A stretch of DNA of 64,000 nt from NCBI RefSeq assembly GCF_026240945.1, contig NZ_JAPFPY010000016.1, positions 39,742-103,741 on the forward strand, in the 5' to 3' direction. The DNA comes from Mycolicibacterium sp. J2 (GTDB lineage: Bacteria; Actinomycetota; Actinomycetes; Mycobacteriales; Mycobacteriaceae). The notes below the pieces were generated by a model that saw only the letters and a program-made list of their open reading frames with translations, did not search any database and was not told the origin of the DNA. Shown here one piece after another: positions 26,815-34,848 of this stretch (position 1 is the first letter of the stretch; every line of letters begins with the position of its first letter). The position numbers were made by a program, and so were the translations under genes.

Positions 26815-28746
26815 TCAATCGGCCTGCAGGATCAGCGGCGGTCCCGGATCCGGTGACAGCGGCACATTCTCCCGCTGGAGCAGCCACGCGGCGATGTGAT
26901 GGAACAGCGGTGCCATCGTGTTACCGGGCTGGCCGTCGGCCGTCCGGTGCGGGTTGTCGGCCATGATCCCGACGACGTAGCGCGGATCGTCCGACGGCGC
27001 CATGCCGGCGAAGGTGATCCAGTAGTGGTCGTCGTAGTAGCAGCCGCACGCCGGATTGATCTGCTGGGCGGTGCCGGTCTTGCCGGCGATCTGATACCCC
27101 TCGACGGCCGCCGCCGAACCGGTGCCTTGCTGGATGCCGCGCGGATCCTTCTGCACCACGGCACGCAACATGTTGCGCACGGTCTGCGCGGTCTGCGCGG
27201 AGACCACCCGGATCCCTTCCGGGCGCGGCTCGTCGGCGCGGCTGCCGTCGGCGGCGATGACGGACTTGATGATCCGCGGCGGGATGCGCACCCCGTCGTT
27301 GGCGATCGCCTGGTACATGCCGGCCATCTGCAGCAAGGTCATCGAAAGACCCTGTCCGATGGGCAGGTTCGCAAACGAGCTGCCCGACCACTGGTCGATG
27401 GGCGGGACCAGACCCGAGCTCTCCCCCGGCAGGCCGACGTTGGTGCGCTGGCCGAGACCGAACTTGCTGAGCATGTCGTAGAAGCGCTCGGGCCCGACCC
27501 GCTGCGCCAACATCAGCGTGCCGACGTTGGAGGACTTTCCGAACACGCCGGTCGTGGTGTACGGCATGACGCCGTGCGCCCAGGCGTCGCGCACCGTGAC
27601 CCCACCCATGTCGATCGATCCCGGAACCTGCAGCACCTCATCGGGATTGGTCAGCCCGAGCTCGATCGCGGTGGACGCGGTGATGATCTTGTTGACCGAT
27701 CCCGGCTCGAACGGCGAGGACACCGACGGATTGCCCATCTGCCTGCTGCCCTGACGGCCGAGGTCCTGGCTCGGGTCGAACGTGTTGTCGTTCGACATCG
27801 CCAGCACCTCACCGGTTTTCGCGTCCAGGACGACAGCCGACACGTTGTTGGCACCAGAGGCTTCCTTGGCCATCTGGACCTGCTGTTGGACGTAGTACTG
27901 GATGTCGTCGTCGAGGGTGAGCTGCACCGTCGACCCGTTGACGGCGTCGTGCTTGTTGCGCATGCTGCCCGGGATCATCACGCCGTCGGATCCGCGGTCG
28001 TAGGTGACCGACCCGTCGGTGCCGGCCAGTTTGGCGTCGTAGGAGTCCTCCAGGCCGAGCAGCCCGTGCCCGTCCCAGTCGATGCCGCCGACGATGTTGG
28101 CCGCCAGCGATCCGCCCGGATACTGCCGGATGTCCTGCCGTTCGGTGCCCACCTCGCGGAACTTGGTGGTGATGGCGTCGGCGACGGCCGGATCCACGGC
28201 GCGCGCCAGATACACGAACGAGTCCTTGCCGGACAGCTTCTTCAGCAGCGTGACCGCATCGGGCTTGTTGTTGAGCCGGGTGGCCACCTCGGTGGCGATG
28301 GCACGCAGCCGCTGGTCCGGGTCCGGCGCCTCGGGGTCGGCGGCCTTGGCCTCCTCCAATTGCTTGCGCACCTTGACCGGTTGGAAGGTCAAGGCCCGGG
28401 CCTCGATGGTGAAGGCCAGCTTGTCGTTGTTGCGGTCGACGATGCTGCCGCGCACCGCCTTCTGCACGTCGGTGACCTTCAGCTGCCCGAGCGCCTCGGC
28501 GCGCAGCCCGGCGGCGTTGGAGATCTGCAGGTTGAACAGCTGCGCCGCGGCCACCACGAGCACCAGGAAGATGACCACGTTGCCGACGCGGTGCCGGAAG
28601 ACGAACGACGAAGTGCGCGAACTGCCGTCGTTACCGCCCACGAGCGGCTGACGGATCCGGCGTTCGGTGGCCGAGTGTTCGCCGGTGGCGGCAGCCGTGC
28701 GTCGCTTGACGGGTTGAGCGGCGGGCTTCTTCTTCTTGCCGATCAT
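26815..28746 (-). CDS. pbpB: Septal transpeptidase PbpB (FtsI/PBP3)
   Basis: 643 residues. Short basic cytoplasmic N-terminus, one membrane helix (~55-72), PBP dimerisation domain (RGSIVDRNNDKLAFTIEARA), then the transpeptidase domain. Catalytic motifs: SVNK (S350/K353) in PFEPGSVNKIITAS, SSN (405-407) in GKSSNVGT and KTG (556-558) in AGKTGTAQQ. Cross-links septal peptidoglycan together with FtsW. The ATG overlaps the ftsL-like stop (ATGA). Confidence 0.97.
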   Translation of the reverse strand: MIGKKKKPAAQPVKRRTAAATGEHSATERRIRQPLVGGNDGSSRTSSFVFRHRVGNVVIFLVLVVAAAQLFNLQISNAAGLRAEALGQLKVTDVQKAVRGSIVDRNNDKLAFTIEARALTFQPVKVRKQLEEAKAADPEAPDPDQRLRAIATEVATRLNNKPDAVTLLKKLSGKDSFVYLARAVDPAVADAITTKFREVGTERQDIRQYPGGSLAANIVGGIDWDGHGLLGLEDSYDAKLAGTDGSVTYDRGSDGVMIPGSMRNKHDAVNGSTVQLTLDDDIQYYVQQQVQMAKEASGANNVSAVVLDAKTGEVLAMSNDNTFDPSQDLGRQGSRQMGNPSVSSPFEPGSVNKIITASTAIELGLTNPDEVLQVPGSIDMGGVTVRDAWAHGVMPYTTTGVFGKSSNVGTLMLAQRVGPERFYDMLSKFGLGQRTNVGLPGESSGLVPPIDQWSGSSFANLPIGQGLSMTLLQMAGMYQAIANDGVRIPPRIIKSVIAADGSRADEPRPEGIRVVSAQTAQTVRNMLRAVVQKDPRGIQQGTGSAAAVEGYQIAGKTGTAQQINPACGCYYDDHYWITFAGMAPSDDPRYVVGIMADNPHRTADGQPGNTMAPLFHHIAAWLLQRENVPLSPDPGPPLILQAD

Positions 28747-29891
28747 GCGGGGGCGCCCAACGGGACCACCGGGGCGGGCTGTTCGAGGCCACCGACCGGG
28801 CCCGGCTGCGCGGGCAGCGGTGCAGGCAGGTGCGGTGCGCCGTCACCCGCCGCCGGCGGCACAGCCTCCGGCGCGACGGGCACTGCGGCGGGTGCGGGGG
28901 CCGGGGCTGGGGCTGGGGCGACGGCGGCCACGGGGGGCACCGCCTCCGGCGCGCCGGGCAGTGCCGGCACCGTCGCCTGCGGGGCGGCCACCAACGGAGC
29001 CGCGGGCGCCACGGCGGCGGGCGCGGGCAGCCGGACCACCACTTCCCGCGGGTCCACCACCCGGGGTCCGGGCGCGGTGGGTGCGGCGGGCGGGTTCTGT
29101 CCCACCGGTGCGGCAGCCGGGTTGGCCGCCCGATTGGTCGGAGCCGGTGCCGGTGCCGGATTGTCGTCGGGCAGCGGTGCGTTCAACGGTGGCGGGGGTA
29201 CCCCCTCGGCCGGTTTGGGCGTGCCGACCACCATCCAGTTGCCGGTCGGGTCCTGCACCAGGTGCGCGGTGTCGCGGGACGGGATCATGCCCAGGTTCCG
29301 GGCGGCCTCCGCCAGCGCCGGGGCGGCCTGGGCCTCCAACACGTCGCGCTCGAGTGCTTCCTTCTGCTGCAGCAGCGCCTGATTCAGCTCACGCGCATGC
29401 CCCAACTGGTACGACCGCTCAGCGGCGTCGGTGGACAGCCACAAGGTCATGCCCAGACCGATGCCCAGCGCACCGATCACCAGCACCACGAACGGCACCC
29501 GCGCCACCATGGCGCGCGGGTTCAGCTCGATCGAGGCCAGCCGGGTGATCAGCCGCTCGCGCAGTGGGGGCCGAACAATCTTGGGCGCCTTGGCTTTCCG
29601 CGCCTTGGCTCGCGCCTTGGCCTGCTTGGCGCTTTTGGCCATGGTCGGCGCGGGCGCGCTGCGTGGGATCGGGCTGGTCTGCGGCGCCGACCGCTGCGGC
29701 CGGTGGGTGCGCGGCTCGGCCGCCGGTCGACGGGGGCTGCGGCGACGGGCCGCGGGTTCCGGCTGCCGTTTACCGGCCTTGACCTTCTTTCCGGGGACCT
29801 TCTTTCCGGGGACCTTCTTCTCGGGAACCTCGGGGTTGCCCCGCCGGCGCCCATCGGCGCTGGGCGCCGGTGCGGATCGCTTGACCTTCAT
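28743..29891 (-). CDS. FtsL-like divisome protein with Pro/Ala-rich tail (Rv2164c-like)
   Basis: 382 residues. A long basic N-terminus (KKVPGKKVPGKKV repeats; KQAKARAKARKAKAPK) precedes one membrane helix (~131-150) and a coiled-coil/leucine-repeat segment (~155-190: LGHARELNQALLQQKEALER) with the FtsL-like NLGMIPSRDTAHLVQDPTG. The last ~170 residues are Pro/Ala-rich periplasmic sequence. Position between rsmH and pbpB is that of ftsL, and the mycobacterial homologue has been proposed as FtsL. Coupled by ATGA to both neighbours. Confidence 0.85.
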   Translation of the reverse strand: MKVKRSAPAPSADGRRRGNPEVPEKKVPGKKVPGKKVKAGKRQPEPAARRRSPRRPAAEPRTHRPQRSAPQTSPIPRSAPAPTMAKSAKQAKARAKARKAKAPKIVRPPLRERLITRLASIELNPRAMVARVPFVVLVIGALGIGLGMTLWLSTDAAERSYQLGHARELNQALLQQKEALERDVLEAQAAPALAEAARNLGMIPSRDTAHLVQDPTGNWMVVGTPKPAEGVPPPPLNAPLPDDNPAPAPAPTNRAANPAAAPVGQNPPAAPTAPGPRVVDPREVVVRLPAPAAVAPAAPLVAAPQATVPALPGAPEAVPPVAAVAPAPAPAPAPAAVPVAPEAVPPAAGDGAPHLPAPLPAQPGPVGGLEQPAPVVPLGAPA

Positions 29892-31003
29892 GAGTCATCC
29901 TTTCCGGCAACCTTTTCCAGAGCACGCAGTCGGACCGACGCACTACGCGGGTTCCGATCGATTTCGGCGGCGTCGGCCTGCTCGGCCCCGCGGGTCAATG
30001 CGACGAACTCGGCCTCGTAGCCGGGCAGTTCGACCGGCAGCCCCGGTGGTGTCCGGGAGGTCGTCGCCGCGGTGAACAGGCGTTTGACGATGCGGTCCTC
30101 CAGCGACTGGTAGGCCATCACCGCGATGCGGCCGCCACCGGCCAAGGCGTCCAGCGCGGCCGGTATGGCGGCGCCGAGCGAGTCGAGTTCGGCGTTGACG
30201 GCGACGCGCAGAGCCTGGAACGTGCGCTTGGCCGGGTGGCCGCCGGTGCGCCGGGTGGCCGCCGGGATGGCCTCGTACAGCAGCTCGACGAGTTCTGAGG
30301 TGGTGCGCAGCGGGGCCCGCTCCCGGCGCCGCACGATACGTCCGGCGATACGGCCGGCGAATTTCTCCTCGCCGTACTCGCGCAGGATGCGGGCCAACGC
30401 CTTCTCGTCATAGGTGTTCAGGATCTCGGCCGCGGTCAGGGGCGAGTCGGGATCCATCCGCATGTCCAGCGGCGCATCCTGGGCGTAGGAGAAGCCGCGG
30501 TCGGCGCGGTCGAGTTGCATGGACGACACGCCCAGGTCGAAGAGCGCGGCGTCCACCGTGGGTTCGGCGCGGTCGGCCCAGTACCCGTCGTAGCGGGTGC
30601 GCACGAACGTCATCCGATCACCGAACGATGCGAGCCGTGCGGTGGCGATCGCGAGGGCGTTCGGGTCACGGTCCAGCCCGATCACCCGCAAGCCGGGGAA
30701 TTCGGTGAGGAAGCGTTCGGAATGTCCACCCGCGCCGAGGGTGGCGTCCACCAGCACGGCGCCGGTGCCGTCGGCATGCTTGCGGGTCAGGGCCGGAGCC
30801 AGCAGTTCGACGCAGCGGTCGATCAGGACCGGGACGTGGCCGTACTCGGACAAGGCGACTCCCCCGTGGTGGTGATGCCGAGCCCCTGCAGCGAGGTCTC
30901 TGACCGAAGTGGACCTGGCGTCGGGGAAGTACGCCAGGGCCGGTTCGGGCAGAGGCCACGCTGCACGGGCATCCTGATCAGAGAATGTCGCGAAGAGTGT
31001 CAT
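29888..31003 (-). CDS. rsmH: 16S rRNA m4C1402 methyltransferase RsmH (MraW)
   Basis: 371 residues from an ATG at 31003 overlapping the 3' end of mraZ by 26 bp. The SAM site is LVDATLGAGGHSERFL, with LFDLGVSSMQLDRADRGFSY and GGHPAKRTFQALRVAVN further on. The core starts at YGHVPVL (~54). A TTG at 30853 with GGGGGAG 5 nt upstream is a credible alternative start. But the upstream stretch AAWPLPEPALAYFPDAR resembles one I recall in Rv2165c, so the longer form may be real. Confidence 0.93.
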   Translation of the reverse strand: MTLFATFSDQDARAAWPLPEPALAYFPDARSTSVRDLAAGARHHHHGGVALSEYGHVPVLIDRCVELLAPALTRKHADGTGAVLVDATLGAGGHSERFLTEFPGLRVIGLDRDPNALAIATARLASFGDRMTFVRTRYDGYWADRAEPTVDAALFDLGVSSMQLDRADRGFSYAQDAPLDMRMDPDSPLTAAEILNTYDEKALARILREYGEEKFAGRIAGRIVRRRERAPLRTTSELVELLYEAIPAATRRTGGHPAKRTFQALRVAVNAELDSLGAAIPAALDALAGGGRIAVMAYQSLEDRIVKRLFTAATTSRTPPGLPVELPGYEAEFVALTRGAEQADAAEIDRNPRSASVRLRALEKVAGKDDS

Positions 31004-31412
31004 CGCTGGCCGCGGAGAAAGTCTCTTCGTGGGCGTCCTGGTAGTCCTGCCACGCTTGCGCGTCCCAGATCTCCAGGAAGCGAATCGATCCGGTCACCAC
31101 GCACTCCCGGGAGAGGTTCGCGTAGCGCCGGTGTTCGGCGGACAGGGTGATCCGGCCCTGTGCGTCGGGGTGTTGTTCGTCGGTGCCGGCTGCCAGGTTG
31201 CGGACGTATGCGCGCTCCTGCGGGCTGCCCCGCCGCGCCTTCTCGTCCAACTCGATGATCATCGACTCGAACTCGGCGCGGGGATAGACAGCAAGGCTGC
31301 GGTCTTGACTCTTGGTGACCATCAACCCTCCTGCCAGTGCGTCGCGGAATTTGGCGGGCAACGTCAGTCGCCCCTTGTCGTCGAGTTTGGGCGTGTAGGT
31401 GCCGAGAAACAT
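30978..31412 (-). CDS. mraZ: Transcriptional regulator MraZ
   Basis: 144 residues, two SpoVT/AbrB-like half-sites: MFLGTYTPKLDDKGRLTLPA at the N-terminus and HPDAQGRITLSAEHRRYANL in the second half, each with the DxxGRxxLP-type motif. MraZ forms a ring and binds GTGGG direct repeats in its own promoter, tuning the dcw operon; three such boxes lie 46-70 bp upstream. First gene of the cluster. Confidence 0.96.
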   Translation of the reverse strand: MFLGTYTPKLDDKGRLTLPAKFRDALAGGLMVTKSQDRSLAVYPRAEFESMIIELDEKARRGSPQERAYVRNLAAGTDEQHPDAQGRITLSAEHRRYANLSRECVVTGSIRFLEIWDAQAWQDYQDAHEETFSAASDDTLRDIL

Positions 31413-31457
31413 CTCGCCACCTCCCGCTGCTCCGGAGCCCCGGCCGCTCCGTTGTCA

Positions 31458-31482
31458 GCCACTTTACCCCACAATCCCCCAC
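31458..31482 (-). promoter_or_regulatory. MraZ-binding boxes upstream of mraZ
   Basis: On the minus strand: GTGGG (31478-31482), GTGGG (31468-31472) and GTGGC (31458-31462), spaced exactly 10 bp apart. This is the classic MraZ operator of GTGGG repeats with 5-nt spacers. The run ends 45 bp before the mraZ ATG. It is the likely autoregulatory site and promoter of the dcw operon. Confidence 0.8.
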
Positions 31483-31628
31483 CGAGCGCCATTTGCTACC
31501 ACAAAATTGGTACCGCGCCCCACCCAGCTCCGCTGGATCGCCACCAGCGCGGCACGACGGCCCCGTCAGGACCGCGCTATCCGCCGAGAAGACGCAGGTC
31601 AACCCGGATCAGCGCAGATGGCAGCGCG

Positions 31629-31643
31629 GTGGGGGAAAGTGGG
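31629..31643 (+). promoter_or_regulatory. Second, oppositely oriented MraZ-like box pair
   Basis: On the plus strand, GTGGG at 31629-31633 and 31639-31643, again 10 bp apart, within CGGTGGGGGAAAGTGGGG. The main operator reads CGGTGGGGGATTGTGGGG on the other strand, so 16 of 18 bases match. It lies ~150 bp further upstream of mraZ in inverted orientation. Function unproven. Confidence 0.4.
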
Positions 31644-31687
31644 GCGGAAAGACACGGGCTGCCCTACCCGAGCAGACACGCCGCAAC

Positions 31688-31719
31688 AAAAAAGGGGCAG
31701 TTCCTTACGGAACTGCCCC
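31688..31719 (-). terminator. Intrinsic terminator of the DUF3040 gene
   Basis: Read on the minus strand: perfect 11-bp stem GGGGCAGTTCC/GGAACTGCCCC (31694-31704 and 31709-31719), 4-nt loop, then a run of six T. It begins 15 bp after the DUF3040 stop. It should insulate the mraZ promoter from upstream transcription. Such classical terminators are rare in mycobacteria. Confidence 0.9.
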
Positions 31720-31733
31720 TGAGCCGAACGGTG

Positions 31734-32138
31734 TCACTCGTCGAAGCGACGCCGGAAGCGGTCTTCCATTCGGGCGGTGAACGAGCCGCCGCCGGCCTTG
31801 CCGCGCTTACCGCGGGACGGTCCACCCGACGGAGCGGACCTGTCGACGGGGCCGGCCACCCGCGGCCCGGTCACCGCAAACACGACGCCGCCGAACATCA
31901 GGATGAAGCCGATCACCGACAGGACCGGGAAGCTGCCGATCATGGTGGCCTTGAACGCCACGCCCGACACCAACAGAGCCAGACCGATGACGAACAGTGC
32001 CGCTCCCTGGAGACGACGCCGGGTCGACGGAGCGCGCAAGGTGCCACCCCGGACGCTGGACGCGAACTTGGGGTCTTCGGCATACAGCGCACTCTCGATC
32101 TGGTCGAGCATGCGCTGCTCATGATCGGAGAGTGGCAT
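31734..32138 (-). CDS. DUF3040 membrane protein (Rv2169c-like)
   Basis: 134 residues from an ATG at 32138 with GAGGAGGG upstream. MPLSDHEQRMLDQIESALYA is the DUF3040 start (LSEhEqrlLeqiErxL), found in most actinobacteria. Two membrane helices (~47-66 and ~72-92) follow, then a basic Gly/Arg/Lys tail (GPSRGKRGKAGGGSF). Function unknown; conserved as a neighbour of mraZ in mycobacteria. Has its own strong terminator. Confidence 0.88.
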   Translation of the reverse strand: MPLSDHEQRMLDQIESALYAEDPKFASSVRGGTLRAPSTRRRLQGAALFVIGLALLVSGVAFKATMIGSFPVLSVIGFILMFGGVVFAVTGPRVAGPVDRSAPSGGPSRGKRGKAGGGSFTARMEDRFRRRFDE

Positions 32139-32397
32139 CCGTCCCTCCTCAGGATCGATGCAGCGTCGTTGCAGCCGCGGCCATGTCGTCAGAGTCTTAC
32201 GTCCGCACGTACGGACGCTTAATAACCATGATACGAGGTCGATCTGACCCGTACCACCTACTTGGCCCACGATTGTGCGGCGCGCGCCTTATGACGTCTG
32301 CCACGAAACCCCTCCTGGCCGACGAACCGGGGCAACATCCGATAATGAAGAGGTCCGAACGCACACATATCCGACACGCATAACCGAAGGGCACCCG

Positions 32398-33012
32398 TTG
32401 GCGACGTATCTGGTGGAGCTGTCGCCTGCCGCGATGCAGCGGCGACTGAACGAGGCGCTCACGGTCTACGTCGACGCCATGCGCTATCCGCGCGGCACCG
32501 AAGGTCAGCGCGCCGCGATGTGGCTGGAGCACAGCCGACGCCCGGGATGGAAAGGCGTCGCCGTGATCGACACCGATGCCGATGCCGATGCCGATGCCGA
32601 TGCCGATGCCGATGGTGACCTGGTCGGCATCGCCTACGGCTACTGCGGCGCGCCCGACCAGTGGTGGCAGCAGCAGGTGGTGCAAGGGTTGCGCCGCGTC
32701 GGCACCGACCAGGCCCACGTCGCCGCCCTGATGTCGAGCTATTTCGAACTCACCGAGCTGCACATCCACCCCCGCGCCCAGGGCCGCGGGCTGGGCGAGG
32801 CCCTGCTCCGCCGGCTGCTGTCCGGCCGGGGCGAGACCCACGTGCTGCTGTCCACACCCGAGATCAACGGCGAGGCCAACCGGGCCTGGCGGCTGTACCG
32901 GCGCCTCGGGTTCACCGATGTTATTCGCGACTACCACTTCGCGGGGGATCCGCGCGCGTTCGCGATCCTGGGCCGGTCACTGCCGCTCGACGGCCCCGAT
33001 CTGGCACGATGA
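32398..33012 (+). CDS. GNAT family N-acetyltransferase (Rv2170-like)
   Basis: 204 residues from a TTG at 32398 with GAAGGG 6 nt upstream. Acetyl-CoA motif A is seen in LTELHIHPRAQGRGLGEALL (Q/RxxGxG/A), and the C-terminal NRAWRLYRRLGFTDVIRDYH is also GNAT-like. Substrate not assured from sequence; Rv2170 has been linked to isocitrate-dehydrogenase acetylation. Residues ~60-73 are an Asp-Ala run coded by a GATGCC hexamer repeat, an insertion into the core sheet region. Confidence 0.85.
   Translation: MATYLVELSPAAMQRRLNEALTVYVDAMRYPRGTEGQRAAMWLEHSRRPGWKGVAVIDTDADADADADADADGDLVGIAYGYCGAPDQWWQQQVVQGLRRVGTDQAHVAALMSSYFELTELHIHPRAQGRGLGEALLRRLLSGRGETHVLLSTPEINGEANRAWRLYRRLGFTDVIRDYHFAGDPRAFAILGRSLPLDGPDLAR
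32575..32610 (+). repeat. (GATGCC)6 hexanucleotide repeat within the GNAT gene
   Basis: Six perfect in-frame copies encode (Asp-Ala)6, followed by a degenerate GATGGT. Slippage would change the length by two residues without a frameshift. Confidence 0.95.
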
Positions 33013-33016
33013 CCGG

Positions 33017-33676
33017 GTGCCGCGCCGCCTCCGAGCCCTGGTCCTGCTGCTGCTGATCCTCACGCCGCTGGCCGTCGGCTGCGTACGGGTGCGCACCTCG
33101 ATCACGGTCTCCCCCGACGACCGGGTGTCCGGACAGATCGTGGCCGCGGCCAAGGCCCGCAACGCCGACGACAAGGGTCCACAGCTGCTGAACACGCTGC
33201 CGTTCAGCAACAAGGTGGCCATTTCGGAGTACAACCGCGGCGATTACGTCGGCTCGCAGGCCGTGTTCTCCGATCTCACCTTCGCCGAGCTGCCGCAGCT
33301 GGCCAACATGAACCGCGACGCCGCCGGGGTGGACATCTCCCTGCGGCGCGCCGGGGAGCTGGTGATCCTGGAAGGCCGAGTCGACCTGACGACGTTGAAC
33401 GACCCCGATGCCGACGTCTCGATGAGCGTGTCGTTCCCCGGCGAGGTCACCTCGACCAACGGCGACCAGGTGTCCAGCGACGTCGTCGAATGGAAACTCA
33501 AGCCGGGCGTGGTGACCACCATGAACGCCCAAGCCCGCTACACCGACCCCAGCGCCCGGTCGTTCACCGGCGCGGCCATCTGGCTGACCATCGGATCGTT
33601 CATCGTGGCCGGGATCATCGGCGCGGTCGCCTGGATGGCCCGCGACCAATCACCCAAGGTGGGCGATGCGAGCTGA
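33017..33676 (+). CDS. lppM: Lipoprotein LppM
   Basis: 219 residues from a GTG at 33017, 4 bp after the acetyltransferase stop. Signal peptide VPRRLRALVLLLLILTPLAV, then Gly-Cys22 as the lipobox Cys. A beta-rich LppM domain (VRTSITVSPDDRVSGQIVAA) spans ~25-185 and a C-terminal membrane helix (~192-213) is followed by a short charged tail. LppM is linked to lipid/LAM-related surface properties and phagosome traits in M. tuberculosis. Co-transcribed with the acetyltransferase gene. Confidence 0.92.
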   Translation: MPRRLRALVLLLLILTPLAVGCVRVRTSITVSPDDRVSGQIVAAAKARNADDKGPQLLNTLPFSNKVAISEYNRGDYVGSQAVFSDLTFAELPQLANMNRDAAGVDISLRRAGELVILEGRVDLTTLNDPDADVSMSVSFPGEVTSTNGDQVSSDVVEWKLKPGVVTTMNAQARYTDPSARSFTGAAIWLTIGSFIVAGIIGAVAWMARDQSPKVGDAS

Positions 33677-33749
33677 CCGGCTCCCTACGCTTTAGGCTGG
33701 GAGCCGTCGAGGCCGAATTCGGGGCAGGAGAAAGGGGCGCCCGCTGACC

Positions 33750-34844
33750 GTGCAAACAGCGGCACCATCAGCAGTGCAACTGGTCGACGCCGTTCTCGCC
33801 CAGTTGCGTACCTACCTGTCCGAGCGACGGCAGGACTGCGCATACATCGGCCCGGAATACGCCGAACTCACCGCGGCGCTCGAGGAATTCGTCCTGCGCG
33901 GCGGCAAACGGATCAGACCGTTGTTCGCCTACTGGGGCTGGCGCGCGGTGGCAGGCCAGGACCGCGACCCCGCTGTCGACGACGCCAAGGCGTTGCGGCT
34001 GTTCTCGGCGCTGGAATTGCTCCACGCCTGCGCACTGGTGCACGACGACGTGATCGACGCGTCGGCGACCAGGCGCGGCCTGCCGACCGTGCACCGGCAT
34101 TTCACCGAGCTGCACCGCGACCGGAACTGGCACGGCTCCAGCGAACAGTTCGGGCTGTCGGCCGCCATCCTGCTCGGCGACCTGTCGCTGGTGTGGGCCG
34201 ACGATATCGTCGCCACCGCCGACCTGTCCGTGCAGGCGCACGCCCGGGTCCAGAAGGTCTGGTCGGATATCCGCACCGAAGTGCTCGGCGGGCAGTTCCT
34301 GGACATCGTGGCCGAATCCAGCGGGGCCGACTCGGTGGCCTCGGCGATGACCGTCAACACCTACAAGACCGCGTCGTACACGGTGTCGCGGCCGCTGCAG
34401 CTGGGGGCGGCCGCTGCCGCCGACCGGCCAGACGTGCAGGCCATCTTCCACCAGGTGGGCACCGACCTGGGCGTGGCCTTCCAGCTGCGCGACGACGTGC
34501 TCGGAGTGTTCGGCGATCCCGCCGTCACCGGCAAGCCGTCCGGCGACGACCTGCGCTCCGGCAAGCGGACCGTGCTGCTGGCCGAGGCCGTCGAGCTGGC
34601 CGAGAAATCCGATCCAGTGGCCGCCAAACTGCTGCGCACCTCGATCGGGACGGACCTGTCCGACGCGCAGGTTCGGGAACTGTGCCTGGTCATCGAGGCG
34701 GTGGGCGCGCTGGCCGCGGTCGAGGGCCGCATCGACACCCTCAACCGCCGTGCGCTCGACGCGCTGGGTGCCGCCCCGATCGACCCGCACGCCAAGATCG
34801 GCCTTGCCGAGCTGGCGGGCCTGGCCTCCAACCGGTCCGCCTAG
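33750..34844 (+). CDS. idsA2: Polyprenyl (geranylgeranyl-type) diphosphate synthase
   Basis: 364 residues from a GTG at 33750 with GGAGAAAGGGG upstream. First Asp-rich motif DDVID (99-103) in ALVHDDVIDASATRRG, second at 248-256 (LRDDVLGVFGD), and GGKRIRPLF at 51-59 for IPP binding. Makes a C15-C20 class allylic diphosphate; the product length is not assured. The symbol follows the syntenic Rv2173. The gene abuts mptA (4 bp). Confidence 0.88.
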   Translation: MQTAAPSAVQLVDAVLAQLRTYLSERRQDCAYIGPEYAELTAALEEFVLRGGKRIRPLFAYWGWRAVAGQDRDPAVDDAKALRLFSALELLHACALVHDDVIDASATRRGLPTVHRHFTELHRDRNWHGSSEQFGLSAAILLGDLSLVWADDIVATADLSVQAHARVQKVWSDIRTEVLGGQFLDIVAESSGADSVASAMTVNTYKTASYTVSRPLQLGAAAAADRPDVQAIFHQVGTDLGVAFQLRDDVLGVFGDPAVTGKPSGDDLRSGKRTVLLAEAVELAEKSDPVAAKLLRTSIGTDLSDAQVRELCLVIEAVGALAAVEGRIDTLNRRALDALGAAPIDPHAKIGLAELAGLASNRSA

Positions 34845-34848
34845 GAGC

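Larger units (their letters stand above)
31413..31733. other. Non-coding region between mraZ and the DUF3040 gene
   Basis: 321 bp. Contains the terminator, the mraZ promoter with its three boxes and the inverted box pair, all listed separately. The remaining ~150 bp hold no gene that I can support; short frames here lack RBS and family features. Confidence 0.75.

Noticed and set aside
26896..29382. 828-codon plus-strand frame antisense to pbpB and the ftsL-like gene
   Set aside because: Low-complexity Gly/Thr/Ala stretches mirror the Pro/Ala tail on the other strand; no family motifs or RBS.
29760..29830. Repeat of the VPGKK-coding units in the ftsL-like gene
   Set aside because: A short in-frame 15-bp duplication in a basic linker; common and without clear consequence.
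33677..33749. Missing metF-like gene (Rv2172c) between lppM and the prenyl synthase gene
   Set aside because: A clean 73-bp promoter-like spacer with a good RBS; presence of that gene varies among mycobacteria as far as I remember, so not a strong signal.
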